Assembly (NCBI GenBank): GCA_001430745.1
Contig: KQ482003.1
Coordinates: forward strand, 750,973 to 814,972
Length of the DNA stretch: 64,000 nucleotides
Direction of reading: 5' to 3'
From: Auxenochlorella pyrenoidosa
Taxonomy: Eukaryota > Chlorophyta > Trebouxiophyceae > Chlorellales > Chlorellaceae
The notes under the pieces were generated by a model that saw only the letters and a list, made by a program, of their open reading frames with translations, did not search any database and was not told the DNA's origin. Positions 50,336-62,400 of the stretch are shown here, in pieces; position 1 is the stretch's first letter, and each line of letters starts with the position of its first letter. Made by a program: the position numbers and the translations under genes.

Positions 50336-51268
50336 TTTGATGGGTGCGCTTGCCGTCGTGCGGTTTGACTCATGGTTGACTGCAGTCCTGCCGCAGCGAC
50401 CTGGGTCATGGAATGCTCTTTCACAAAGCTGCCAAGCGAATCGGCACTGTGGTTGAGTGGAGGTGCGGGCAAGGACCGCTCTGCCTGGGGCATACTGCTA
50501 TGCCTGGGGCGTGACAGACAGACAGAATGGCACTGCCTGTCGTTTCTGGGTGCTTCTCCTGCCCCTCACAGTGTTCTGGCATGCTACCTGTGTCCTCCAA
50601 GTTTGTGCAAGCCTGCTGCAGGCGGCATCTTCCACTGCCTGCCTAAACCCTGCGGCGACATCACCTTGCCCTCACGGTCTACCTCTGTTGGAACTGTACT
50701 GCTGCATATGGCTTGGCTCCATGCTTTTGCACTGCTTTTCCATCCTCTGGTGATCCTCACTCATAGCAGACCAGGGGATGGTGAGTAATGCAGGGGCTAG
50801 TAGGAAGTAGACGATATCTGCGGTGTGAGCTAGCATTGCTTGGGCTGTCAGTGCCTCGGGAGCACCCGCCGGGAGGTGGGCCAGCTGGCAGCTGCCAGAG
50901 GGCGGGGCTGCGCCGCTCGCAGTTGAGCTCGCCTGTGAGCACCCGCCAGAAGGTGGGCCGACTAGCAGCTGCCACAGGTCAGGACTGCACAGCCTGCAGC
51001 AGCCCTGCCCTGATCCGTGGCCAGCGCTGGTGGGGCGCACACTGCAAGGCAGGGGCGGGGAGGAGGGCAGCAAGAAGGGGCAGCACGGTGATGGGGACCT
51101 GAATCATGTCTGGTATCATGGGTGCTCTTCTCAGGCAGGCTCGATGCTTCCATATGGTAGCGTCAGCCTAGCGGGCTGCGCAAAGACAACCTGCCACCCC
51201 CCTGCAGTGCTGCGCTCATGATCCCCCAGCTGCTCACCACAGCGTGCGCAGCACCTGTGGTGCCAGCC
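50336..51268. other. Convergent intergenic region with a direct repeat
   Basis: About 930 bp with only short unconvincing ORFs. It contains two imperfect copies of a 41-bp element (50860-50900 and 50937-50977). No RNA gene or TGTAA recognised. Confidence 0.5.
50860..50977. repeat. Imperfect 41-bp direct repeat, period 77
   Basis: Both copies start GAGCACCCGCC and share AGGTGGGCC and AGCAGCTGCCA-like ends with a few substitutions. They flank 36 bp of different sequence. Confidence 0.7.
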
Positions 51269-51853
51269 CTACTCCTCGCCAGGCGCCCCCGTCTCCTCAT
51301 GGCTCGAGCTGCGCAGGGCCTTGTCCATCTTGTCCGCCTCCTGCAGCATCGCCACGGCGTTCTCCAGCGCATCGATGCGAGCCTCCAGGAGGTGCTGTGA
51401 AGGCGGGCAGCCGGGTTCTGCTGGCGCTTGGGCCCGCTCTTGCAGCCCGCGCCGCTTCAGCGCCAGCTGCTCTGCGCCCTCCAGCGCCTTGAAGGTGGCT
51501 GTGGCCAGCACCGCAGCGCCACAGAAGTCCACAACAGAGGAGGAGAGCGCCCGCGGGCGCACGGAGGTGCGGCCGGCAGGAAGGCTGCGGCGCCGCTGCT
51601 GCCGCTGCTGGTGCGCCGCGGCCAGCTGCACTTCGGGCTTCTTCGCGCACAGCGCGTGCACCAGCTGCAGCTGCATGGCAGTGGCTGTTGCCAGCTGACG
51701 AGAGCTGGCAGAAGCTGGCTGAAGGGTGGTTTCAGCTGAGGAACGAGAGTTTCCGAACGCAGCAGCACGCCGGCAGCCGCTTTCTGAAACAGTCGGGCCC
51801 CACAGCGTCTCGGGGAGCTGGGCGAAAGAGGCCCGAGAAGAGTTGCCTGCCAT
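51269..51853 (-). CDS. Small hypothetical protein, possibly plastid-targeted
   Basis: A single uninterrupted frame of 194 codons from an ATG at 51853; an internal start at 51676 (MQLQLVHALCAKKPEVQ) is equally possible and gives 135 residues. The part after 51676 is basic and Ala/Gln/Arg-rich (RRRSLPAGRTSVRPRALSSS), then a mildly hydrophobic segment VVDFCGAAVLATATFKALE, and a C-terminal heptad-like helix LLEARIDALENAVAMLQEAD. No family recognised. It is divergent from the polyglutamine gene. In GC-rich DNA a chance ORF of this length is possible, hence the low confidence. Confidence 0.42.
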   Translation of the reverse strand: MAGNSSRASFAQLPETLWGPTVSESGCRRAAAFGNSRSSAETTLQPASASSRQLATATAMQLQLVHALCAKKPEVQLAAAHQQRQQRRRSLPAGRTSVRPRALSSSVVDFCGAAVLATATFKALEGAEQLALKRRGLQERAQAPAEPGCPPSQHLLEARIDALENAVAMLQEADKMDKALRSSSHEETGAPGEE

Positions 51854-52018
51854 TCAACTGCGTGCGTGCCGCACCGCAGCAGCCTGCACAGCGCAGCCTG
51901 CCCTCCTCTGCTGGACTTCGGGCCAGGCACCCAGCTTGCCTCATCTTTCGCAATAACTGGGCTAGATAACACCTGTATGCGCGCACACAAGGTCACGGGA
52001 GTGCACGCGGCTGGAACC
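51854..52018. promoter_or_regulatory. Short divergent upstream region
   Basis: 165 bp between the start of the minus-strand hypothetical gene and the ATG of the polyglutamine gene. Promoter role inferred from layout only. Confidence 0.3.
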
Positions 52019-52385
52019 ATGTTGGCTGCTCGGCCCCTCCCTGCCCGCCCGTTTGCTGCTCGGCACACACTGCAGCGCCCTGCGCCGCGGCTGGTGGCCA
52101 CGGCCACGGCCTCGGGTGGTGGCGCCCACAGTGCTGGCAGCGGCAGCCGCGGGGAAGACTTGCGGCGTGCCAGCAGCGACAAGAGTGGTCTTCCCAGCGC
52201 AACCACGCCAGTGAGCATCTCCGCAAGGGACAGGCACAGTGTGTGGCTGGTGCCTACTGTGCTTGCATGTGCATGCACGCCACCTGACTGGCCTGCCGCA
52301 TCGCCGTTCTTCCTCCGCCATCGCAGGGCGCGCCGGCTGCTCAGTCCCAACAGCCCTGGTGGCAGTGGTGGCTGTGGTGGCCGGC

Positions 52386-52438
<53 letters not shown>

Positions 52439-53022
52439 TGCGGCAGCGGCAGCAGCAGGAGATTGAGGCGCAGATTCGCAATGGGATTGCTCTAGCAAAG
52501 TCCCTGGAAATTAATGCGAAACTGAAACGCATGGTCGCTGAGACAGAGGCAGAGGTTGAGAGACGGCGCAAGCAGGGGCTGCTTCCACCGGCAGGCAAGG
52601 AGGGACGGCGCGGCGTGGCCAAATCGACTGGCCCCAAGGCTGCGCCGCCGGCCCCGCCCCCCAGCGGCCCCTGGCCGCCCTTGGCGCCAGAGGCGCCTGC
52701 GCGCGGAGCGGCCCATGCACGGGCTGCAGCTGCCGAGGCGTCGGCGGCCGCTGCCGTTGCGTGGGCATCTGCTGCCGTGGGCCACGAAACGGCCGCCGAG
52801 GAGGCTGCACAGCGTGCCGCCGCCCAGCCAGCGGTGCAGCAGGCGAACGCGGCCTTGGAGTGGGCCCGCGCCTCTGCTGCCTGGCGCGCTGCCTATGACG
52901 CGTTGGAGTCGGCAAGGCAGGCAGACCCGCAGGCAGAGGCGGTGCAGCATGCTGAGGTGGCGGTGGAGGAGTACCGCAACTTCAAGCGCCAGCGCCGCGG
53001 CCTGCGCGGCCAGCAGGGCTGA
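52019..53022 (+). CDS. Polyglutamine/Trp-cluster protein, probably plastid-targeted
   Basis: Two exons (52019-52210, 52327-53022) in phase 0 give 296 residues. The N-terminus MLAARPLPARPFAARHTLQR is a good transit-peptide candidate. Exon 2 begins GAPAAQSQQPWWQWWLWWPA, with six Trp within eight residues, followed by a glutamine run encoded by 17 perfect CAG codons. Then comes a charged helix (LRQRQQQEIEAQIRNGIALA, LKRMVAETEAEVERRRKQG), a Pro-rich linker and a long Ala-rich helical part (AAAEASAAAAVAWASAAVG, ALESARQADPQAEAVQHAE) ending RGLRGQQG. Function unknown. The Trp cluster could insert at a membrane surface; this is inference. Confidence 0.6.
52387..52437 (+). repeat. (CAG)17 microsatellite in coding sequence
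   Basis: Seventeen uninterrupted CAG units, coding for glutamine, followed by CTG. Perfect repeats of this length are usually length-variable between strains. Confidence 0.95.
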
Positions 53023-54038
53023 GAGCGCGCAGCTCATCAGGAGTTAGGCCTGCCTGCACCGCCCGTGCCTCTGAACCTGCTTTCCTCCTGCATTCCACAC
53101 GAGCATGCACTTGGAATGTTGCAGCAGTCCAAATCCCGTCCACTCCCTGATGAACTACACCCTTACACAAGAAATTCCCTGTTTGGTTCATCAAAATCTT
53201 GCTTGGTCTACCTGTTAACGTGAAAACCTTCTCTGGACTCCTGCCTGTGGCGTCCGTCCACCAGCATCCATGCAGCTGTCACTGACTCACCACACAGATG
53301 GCAAGGTTGAAAGTAGATTGAGCAGGCTGGCCTATCTCCTGCGTGCCCCGAAGCACGTTGCATGTGGGTCGCTGGCGAACGCTGCTAGTGCTGTGCCATA
53401 CTGGGCTGGTCGTTGGGTTACCGCCCATGATGCGGCCGCAGGCAGCAACCAGCTATGCTGCAGCGTGTGCTTAGCAGGGCTGTACTAATCAGTTTACGTA
53501 ATATCGTGAAAACAAGCTGCAGCCAGGGACACCATGAAGAGGCCGAAAAATCAAGCTGCTGTGCTGGCGGCGGCGAGCGGGCGACAGGCATGGGAACAGC
53601 CACTCCCGGTTTTCGGCCCACCATTACATTCGCGTGTTCCCGCATTTCTTGGTCTCGATTGGGGCCCGTTCCTGTTGAGCCTTCTGGCTTGGCTGGGCAA
53701 CAAGCGGCAACTCGTGAGCAGCGCGCCGCTAGGCGGGTGCTCATTCGCCACCTTATTGCTCCGATCGCTAATTTAGCAACAGCCGGGAAGCCCGCTGCCA
53801 CAGGCGGCCCACCAGCACTTGCTGCCTCCCACTGCCCAGCCACGTGCATCGAGAAGTGGAGATCGGCGAGACACGCAGCCGCAGGCTTGTGGACCGCGCG
53901 TCGTGCAGCGGTGCGTGAGCGCGGCGCTGCCAACTCCGCCGCCAACCGCGCTCACCGGTCGCACCTTGCCGCTTTGTTCTCAAGCTGCCCACGTGTATTC
54001 ACAGGCTGACCAAAGTTCTGCTCTTCAAGCCTGAGTTA
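53023..54038. other. Intergenic, no gene recognised
   Basis: About 1 kb. The middle is less GC-rich than the genes. A 184-codon plus-strand frame at 53455-54009 has no family features and atypical composition, so I do not call it. The right end carries the 5' flank of the nucleotidyltransferase gene. Confidence 0.5.
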
Positions 54039-57000
54039 ATGGATGCTGCAACCTGCAGGCTGCCGGGCAGCATGCCGGCGGCAGCCGGGCCCACCACGAG
54101 CGTGCTGGCGGCTGCGTCGCGGCTGGACGCGCTGCTTGCAGCCATCCAGCCCAGCCCCAGCAGCGAGTTCCGCCGGCTGACCATCGCCCACTACATCTGC
54201 GGCATCATCAAGCGCTGCTTCCTGCCACACCAGGTGGGTGCCAGCACTCGGTGCGCTCGCTTGCGCCGATGGATGTGTGGGTTGCACTCATCTCCGTTCC
54301 ACAGGCAGGCACCAGCTTGTTGGAAGCACCCAAGCACCCGCCTCGCTGCTTCTGTGCCTGCTGCAGGTGGAGGCGTTCCTGTTTGGTTCCGTGCCGCTGC
54401 GGGCTGTGCTGCCAGATGGCGACATCGACATCTCAGTCTTCACAACGGCACCAGCCGGCGGGGCCGGCAGCGGAAGCAGCAGCAGTGGCAGCAGTGCCGC
54501 CGGTGGGAGCTCGTTGCCAGGGCCGCCGCCTGTCGAGCTGCGAGACACCTGGGCCTCTCAGCTGCTGCGGGCGCTTGAGCGGGAGGCTTCCCGCCCGGAT
54601 GCCCCCTTCAAGATCCGTGACGTGCAGATCATCCAGGCAGAGGCGCGTGCAGCTTGGGCTCTCTTCTTGCTTTGCCACTTGGCCTGTGTTGTGACTGTGG
54701 TGACTCGGGTGCTTGGCGCTGCTGAAACCGCATGCCGTTTTTGTTTCTGGTTTGGGCTCACAGTCATTTGGTTGCATGCTGCCCTGGTGCTTTGTTGCAT
54801 GTGCGGCCAAGAGAGCCTCACACACTGCGGCCCTGATGGGTATGGGTGACTTCTTGTCAGCTTCTTAGCCGTGCCACTGCACCCTGATCTTTCCTGCTGG
54901 CAGGTCAAGCTGGTCAAGTGCGTGGTGAGCGACGTGGTGGTGGACGTGTCGTTTGACACCGTGGGCGGCCTCTGCACTGTGGCGTTCCTCGAGGCGGCCG
55001 ACCGCCGCATCGGGCGGCAGCACCTCTTCAAGCGCTCCATCCTGCTCGTGAGAACTCCGGGCTGGGCTGCGCCTGCGCTCAAAGCTGGCCGTTAGTGTGC
55101 TGGTGGGAATTGGCGGGGTCAAGTCTCTTGATGCGCTCGACCCCGTTTGCGAGCTCTTCAGGCGGAAAACACATGATGGTCTGACCCTGGCAGTGAGGGA
55201 CGTTGACGTAAGACAGGCACCCACCCAACATTATTGAGTCTGTTGTGCTTCCTGCCTGTGGCAACACTGCCCCCTTGCATCGGCTCCCTCCCCGCGCACG
55301 CAGCTCAAGGCGTGGTGCTACTACGAGAGCCGGCTGCTGGGGGCGCACCACGGCCTCATCTCCTCGTACGCCCTGGAGGTGCTGGTGCTCTACATCTTCA
55401 ACCTGCACCACGCGGAGCTGCACACGCCCCTGGACGTGAGATGGGCTGGGCGTGTGGGGGGCCTGCTGGGAGTTGGCAGCCTCGCGCATTGGCAGCCCTG
55501 GCCCGGGAGGCTTGTGTGAGGATGCACAGGTCGCTGGCGCAACCCCCGGCCTGACTCTTCCCAATGCCACACATTCGTTCTCCCCGGCCTCCTCTGCAGG
55601 TGCTGCGCCGCTTCCTGTCGGTGCTGGGCTCCTTTGACTGGGAGCACTTCTGCTTGGCGCTGCAAGGCCCGCTGCCGCTGGCGCAGCTGCACACCAGCCC
55701 GCGTGGTGAGGGCCTCGAGCCTCAGCTGCAAATGCGAATGTGCAAGGGAGCGCTGGCTTGATCGAGGGAGCGTGGTGGTGGTTGAGTTTGCCTGCCTGCC
55801 TTGCTTGATGGAGCACTTCTCTGTCAGCATTCTGTGTGTCCCAACGGCCGCCCCGCCTGCCTCGTTTCTGCAGTGGAGACGAGCCTCATGCCCGCAGGGT
55901 CGTCGCCACTGCTTGATGATGACTTCATGCGTCGGGTGCTGCAGCAATACTCTGTGCAGCAGTACCTCGCGCCACAGCAGCAGGCAGGGCTCGCGGCAGC
56001 AGCAGCAGCAGCGGGGCAGCCGCCCACCTCCCAACAAGCTGACGGCAGCAGCGGCGGCAGCAGCAATGGTGCGGCCCCTCCGCCCCTCGTGGCGCCGCAC
56101 TTCCCGCTGAAGCATCTGAACATTGTGGACCCGCTGCTGCCCAGCAACAACCTGGGGCGGTCGGTCAGCAAGGCGTCGTATGCGCGCGTGCGCAAGGCGC
56201 TGGCGCTCGGCAGCCGCACGCTGGAGGCGGCGCTGCTCAAGGTGGGTGCCCACCGTGGAGGGGGGGTGGGGGTGGGGGGTTGGAGGCGGACAGAAGAGAA
56301 ATGGGTACAAGTAGAGGCTGTGCCAGGGGGCCTGCCGTGCCCCCACCTCGACTGGCGATTCAGATCACCGCACCACTCTGCCATGCCTGCCTTTGTGGTC
56401 TTCTCTGTGTCCTTGGTGGGTGCTTCCTGAGCACTGCAGCCCTGCATGCCCACGCTGGTTGGTCGCCGCCTGGCCACCTCCATGCAGGACCCGCGGTCAG
56501 CTGTGGAGGCGGTGGACCAGTTCTTCCGCAACACCTGGAGGTCGCCTGTGCGCATGGCCGCCGACAACCAAACCTTCCTGGCACGCCTGAGCAGCGCGCA
56601 GCTGCCGCCTGCGGCCACAGAGGCAGTCGTCGCGGCCGCCACGGCTGCAGGCTTCCCCCTGGCAGTGGCCAGCCCCAGCCCGCCTAGCAGCAGGCTGACA
56701 CCGACAGCGCCTGTTGCGCCGATGTCGCAGGGCCTGCCGTCGCCAGTGGTGCACATGGCTGCGCCAGCAAGTGCAGACAGCATGGCTGTTCAGCAGCAGC
56801 AGGCGCGGGCGCAGCAGCAGTTGCAGGCAGGACTGGCGGCAGCGCAGCAGCAGCAACATGGTGTGGCGCACCACGCAGCACAGGTGCAGCAGCAGGCGCA
56901 GCAGCAGGCGCAGCAGCATGCACAGCAGCACTTGCAGCACCAGCAACAAATGGCAATGTTGCAGCTGCTGCTTGGCGAGAGCGGCGGCATGCAGGCGTGG

Positions 57001-57596
57001 CAGCAGGCTGGTGCGCTGGGCTCTGCGGCATCAGCCGCCGCGCTGCAGCATCAGCAGGGGCGGCTGAATGGTGGCTCCACACCGGCTGCTCCCAATCCCA
57101 GCAGTCGGAGCAGTGGAGGCGGGCCCAAGGGCGGTCGCTCTGAGGAACTGCCTGCTGCGGCACCGCAAGCAGCAATGGCAGCAGCTCCAGCACCCGCTGG
57201 AGGTTTGGAAGGGTCGCAACTCCAGATCCCAGCGCAGGCATTAGCCGGATCTCCAGCACCCATTGCAGCTGAGGCGACGTCCGCATCGGAGGGAGGGCGC
57301 CATGCAGCAGCTGCTGGCGAGATGCCAGAAGCTGCACCTGCTGCACAGGGGCCGGCGGCAGGACCAGCAGAGGCAGGTGCTGCAACGGGCGAGGCTGCAG
57401 GCGCAGCAGGAGAGTCTGCGATGGCTGCAACCCCTGCTGCCATGCCGGCTCGCGCAGCACAGGTTGCCCAGCAGGCAGCAGCTGCAGCTGCCAGTGCAAC
57501 ATCCCCAGAGCCGGTGCCGCCGCGGTCGCAGCCGCCCCTACCGCCGCCGGCCCAGGCCCGTGCAAGCAGCCACGCCATGCCCGTTCTGACAGCCCT

Positions 57597-57629
<33 letters not shown>

Positions 57630-59488
57630 CGCGGAGCCACCTGGCAGTACCATGCTTGATGGGTGGCTGGGCGGCCGTCCGCCCCTTGCCCACCCGGTTG
57701 TGCCGGGCCCCAGCGGCATGGCGGCCACTGCCCCCAACACACCGGTGGCGGCGGGGGCTGCCAAGTTTGGTGTGCCCCAGCTGTCTGCAAGCCAGCTGGC
57801 AATGCTGCGGCAAGGTGTGTTGTGTGTGGGCTGTGTTTCCCATTCTGGGGAGCCGCTGTTGGCACGTGGCGTTTGCTTGGCCTCCCGCCCAGGATATTCT
57901 CGACACCTCGATATTGCAGCCTAATAAAGGATCTGCTGCGACTCTGCCTTTTGCAGGCATGGGTTTGAGCAGCAGCGGGCACGGGCGGTGGAGCCCCACT
58001 GCCGCGGCTTCGCCAGCGGCAGGCGCACTGACTGTAGGCTCGCCCGCAGGGCCGGTGTTCTCAGCACCCAGGTCGGCACTGGCGGCGTCGCCGCGGCTGG
58101 ACTCCCCCTACAGCTTCTTTGGGGGCGATCTGGAGGCCATGGAGCGCAACCTGCTGGTGGCGCGGCGCCGGCAGCGTGCACTGCAGCACGCGCAGCAACT
58201 GCAGCAGCAGCCTGCACAGTCGCAGCAGCCAGTGCCGCCGCCGCCGCCGCCGCCACCGCAGCAGCAGCAGCACAAGGCGCAGCCTGTGGAACAGGTTGAA
58301 ACGGGTGCAGACGGGGCTGTTCAGCTGCAGCCTCAGGCCCCGCAGCTGCCCAGCAGCCATCAGGCGGAGGTCGAGGCGCGCGGCAAGCATGCCGATGAGA
58401 AGGCACAGCTCACCAGACCAAGTTTGCCCAGCGGCGACACCCCTGCCCCAGCGGAGCCACAAAGCGGGCAGCCTGGAAACGCAGCAGCCCACTCGGGGCC
58501 AGGCGAGGCGCAGCAGGGGTCGCCCCACAGCCAGCCGGCGGCGCGGCCTGCTCCTCGGCCCCTGCCCATCGTGCCAGAGGCTGCAGCCGTGCCAGGCACA
58601 GAGACCAGACCTCTGGCAGCAGAGGCGACAGCGGCTGCGGGGGCAGAGGGCTGCGACTTGACAGCCGCCATGGCCGCACTGCCAGCGGTGCGCACATCGC
58701 GCGGCCAGCGCATGGCAGCTGGGGCAACAGGCCGCTCTGCCCCGCCAGCCCTGCCACCGCAGCAGCCTGTGGTGCAGTCGCCCTCCCGACAGCCGCGCTC
58801 GCCTGCGCAGCCACAGCCAGCACCTCGCTCTCCGCACCCCCAGCAGCAGCAGCAGCATGCACCCCGTTCGCCGGGATTGCAGCAGCAGCAGATGCCGCCA
58901 GCCGTGGTGCCGCCGCCGCTGCCCATCGTGCCTCGAGGCCCAGCGTCAGATGGCCAGCGCTCGCCAAAGACCTTTGCGGCAGCGCTGCGGGCCAGCAGCA
59001 GGAGCAGCAGCAGCACCAGCCTGGCATCACCAGCTGCGGGCCCAATGGCAGCCGCCGCCAGCTTGGCGGCCGCGAGCTTGGCTTCTTCGCCCTCAAAGTC
59101 TGCAAGCGGCACTCCCTTGGCCTCGGGAGCGGCCAGCCGTCGGCCAGCGTGGGGTCGGGGCAGCAGCGGCAACCTTGCAGCACTTGGCAGCGCACCAGGC
59201 GCGCCCAGCCCTGCAAGTGCGGCGCCAGCAGGCCCCGGGCCGCGCAGCTGGAGCGCGATCGCGGCAGGCGCAGCCTCGGCCAACGCGCCACCCCGCAAGA
59301 GCAGCAGCGCCAGGGGGGGCGGGGCAACTGACATGCCAACGTGGCAGGCTGTTGCTCTGCGGTGTAAGAGCTTACAACATTATGCACTAAATACCAGCAG
59401 GCAGAGAGAAGGCTGTTCGATTGCGAGAGAAGGAGCGCGAGGGACGGGTGTGCAGCCTATTTCTTGCTGTCGGGCGGGGCTCAAGTGA
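54039..59488 (+). CDS. Nucleotidyltransferase / PAP-OAS1-like protein with long low-complexity tail
   Basis: Eight exons: 54039-54233, 54367-54642, 54904-55047, 55304-55435, 55600-55705, 55874-56241, 56487-57814, 57957 to stop. The N-terminal 270 residues match plant PAP/OAS1 substrate-binding proteins: LFGSVPLRAVLPDGDIDIS has the pol-beta G-S and D-x-D metal motif, VVVDVSFDTVGGLCT has the third Asp, and KAWCYYESRLLGAHHGLISS and YALEVLVLYIFNL form the central domain. Such proteins add nucleotides to RNA 3' ends or are inactive relatives. A second block (LKHLNIVDPLLPSNNLGRSV, SKASYARVRKALALG) follows. About 900 more residues are Ala/Gln/Pro/Ser-rich. The intron at 54643 has a GC donor (IIQAE/VKLVK). 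The stop is uncertain: the frame runs past a TGTAA at 59363 and overlaps the BRE1 stop by 3 bp or more. Confidence 0.75.
57598..57627 (+). repeat. (CAG)10 run in coding sequence
   Basis: Ten CAG codons in a row code for glutamine in the low-complexity tail; shorter CAG runs occur around 56790-56960. Confidence 0.9.
59363..59376. terminator. Inverted TGTAA pair, possible two-way poly(A) signal
   Basis: TGTAAG (59363-59368) and CTTACA (59371-59376) are inverted repeats two bases apart, so each strand has a TGTAA here. For BRE1 (-) it is about 105 nt past the stop; for the plus-strand gene it lies near the 3' end. Confidence 0.5.
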
Positions 59489-62400
59489 AGTAGAAGTTGT
59501 GCACATCGCCCTGCCCAAAGCTGATGCCGCACCCCGGGCACTTGCGGTGCCGCGATTCTGCGGCAGGGGTGAGGTCACGCAGGGCAACGAAACAGTGAGA
59601 AGGGCGGACCAATGCAGAGCCTGGCGCGGTCCTGCTGATGGTTCCAGGCATGCGTGCCCGCCTGCTTCAGCAGCACCCACCGGCGGGGGCAAGCACGAGA
59701 GGGCTTGGCAGCACGCTCCTCGCAAGCGAGGCCCGGGCCCGCCCTCACCCAGGTTGCGCTTGATGCAGTGCTGGCAGAACATGTGCCAGCACTTGGTGAT
59801 GACCACGTCCTTCTGCCGCTGGTGGCACACATTGCAGTTGATCATGGCGCGCAGGGCGGCGTTCTCGGCCTGCATGACCCGGGGGGGGCCCGGGTGGGGT
59901 GGGCGTGGAATGCGTGTGGGGAGGTCGGATGCATGGGGACAGGATGCAGAAGACATCGCATGTCAGCGCAGCGAGCGAGTTCATCTGGCCAGGGCCTGCC
60001 CGGGACACGCAGCGTTCCAGGCGGCACCCCGCACCTGGAGCTCGCTGTCGGCTGCCGCAGACGAGGGCTGCTGCTGGCGCAGGCGCTCCAGACGGTGCTG
60101 GGCATCCTGCGGCAAGAAGGCAGGAAGGGTCAGCACGCCAGCAAAGGGGCGCTCCCAGCTGCGATCCAGCCATCCCGGCATAGGCTGGCGCAGTTTGGAG
60201 AGGGAGGCTGGAAGGAGGCCCCACCTGCAGCTGCTCCTCGAGGCGCCGCGCCTTGGAGCTCTCCTTCTGCGCCCGCTCCGCCTCGGCATCGCGCTCGGCT
60301 GCCAGGCGCGCCAGCTGCTGCTGCTTGGCCTGCACGTCCGACTGCAGGCGGGGCGGCGGGAAGAACAGAAGCTGGGGGCGAGCCCGGGCCATCATATCAG
60401 AAGGCGGCCCATGCAAGGCATCCTGCAGGCCCGAAGATTGTCCGCAGGAGATCGCCTGCTGGGTTCCAGGCAGGCCGGCATGGCGCACCTGCGCCGCCGC
60501 CAGCGCTTGCTCGCGGCCGTGCAGCTCGGCGTCCACGGCCTCAGCCCGCGCCGCCGCGGAGCGCGCTTCGCCCTGCACCTTGTCCAGCTCGTGCAGCAGC
60601 CCCTGCGGCGGGGCAAGGTTTCAGGGCAGGTTTTAAAAGAACTTGTGAGGAGCCATCCAGCTTGGGGCATTTGGGCAACAGCCCCATGGGTGGATGCCCC
60701 TCCCATGGGGGCTCCCTGGGCATGCGCACCCTTGTGCAGCAGGCCCTGGGAAAACGAGAACTGGTATGCTTTTCTGCTTGTCCTCGGCAGTCGATGCGTC
60801 ATCCCACCACTTCGTTCTCTACAGATGTTCTGCCGCCTGCCCAGCCCAAGCAACAGGCAACTGGCATTCCTCATCCCCATGCTGTGCCCACTCACCTGCA
60901 CTCGCGACTCCAGCTCTGCCATGCGCTGCTGCGCCAATGAGGCCGCCTGCTGGTTGCGCCTGGCAGCAGCGTCAGCATCTGCACGCTCCTCGGCCAGCTG
61001 CTGCCGCTCCAGCGCTGCTGCGGTGGCCTGCATAGCGAGAGCGTGATGCTGGCACATGGGGAGCAATCCAACCTGGACTGCCATCAAGACAGCTTCGTCA
61101 AGTGAAATCTGTGCGTCAAACGCTTCTGGCACGCGTGTGCTCACCTGCTGCAGCATCTTTGAGGCGTCTTCGTCTCGCTGCTGCAGCGATGCCAGCAGGC
61201 GCGCGTTCTGGGCCTGCACGCGGGAAGGCACAGGCCTCGGTGCTCCTGATTCAGCCCAGCACAGCAGGAGCACCGTTCTAGGGGCAGCTTCTGAACGATG
61301 GGATGCCGTTGTATCTAACTCTTCTTGCTCTTTGAACCCAGGTCTCCCCAGCAGAGCATGCCCACCTGAGCATCCTCGTACGCTTGCCCCACGCTCTCGA
61401 TCTCCGTCATGTAGCTCTCTGCCTCCTTCTGCGGACAGAGGATGGCCGCGGGGGCAGGGCTCGCCAGGATTCAGAGGCGGAACATCCAGTTTGCGAGCCC
61501 TCGGCATCAGCCGGTCATGCGCAGAGGATGTGAAAACCAGAACAAACAAGGCCGCCCAAAGCATGGTACCCAGTGGCTGGATGGGAACACCAAGACTTGC
61601 CTTGAGGTCGGCCACTTGCTGCTGCAGCAGGGCCAGCTGGCGCTCCAGGCCGGAGGCCTCGGCCCGCAGGCGGGCGGCCTCCTCAATCGCCTCGTCCAGC
61701 CGCTGCTGCGCCGCCGCCGCGTGCTTTGTGGCCGACTCAGCGGCTTGCTGCAGCGCGTTGCCCTGCAGCTGCAGCTGCAGGCTTGCCAGCTGCAGGTAAA
61801 AGGGGGGCGGGTGGGAGGAGGTATGTGGTTGAGCAGGGATCCTGTGATGCTGCGGGTGCAGGCCACCATTCGCGGCAAGGGGAGGCAGGACATGCGCTGG
61901 GAGCATGCGCGTAAATGCACAGCTATTTGGTGTTTCCGCAATGCGCCAACCCTGGCCGTTGAGGGCCACAAATCCACAGATGAAGCAGCCCTGCTGCGAA
62001 AGCGTCTCGCCTGCTCCCGCAGCTTGGCCTCTGCCGCTCGAGCTTCTGCCAGCTCCCTGCTGGCGCTGGCGGCCGGCAGGCACGACTTGGTGGTGACCTC
62101 CACAAACAACCGCAGGTCCGCCTCCCGCTCCTGGCGGTGCAGGGCACAGAGAGCACAATGGTGGGTTAGTGTAGAGGCAGACAGCGTGCAGAGAGACTTT
62201 CATGCCGGCTGCCCCAAACTCTGCAGTACCCACCCACTGAGCACACGCGCGGCGCCGTGCCCGCACCCCCGCACCTTCCACCGGTTCTCCTTGTCCTCCT
62301 GCTGCGCAAGCGCCTGCTGCTGCCGCGTGCAGCGCTCGCGCAGCACGCGCGCCTCAGCCTGCGCCGCCTCGGCCGCCGCGCGGTGTCGCTCCGCCGCCAG

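Noticed and set aside
53455..54009. 184-codon plus-strand frame
   Set aside because: No conserved motif, no clear start context, and it ends just before the nucleotidyltransferase start; likely chance.
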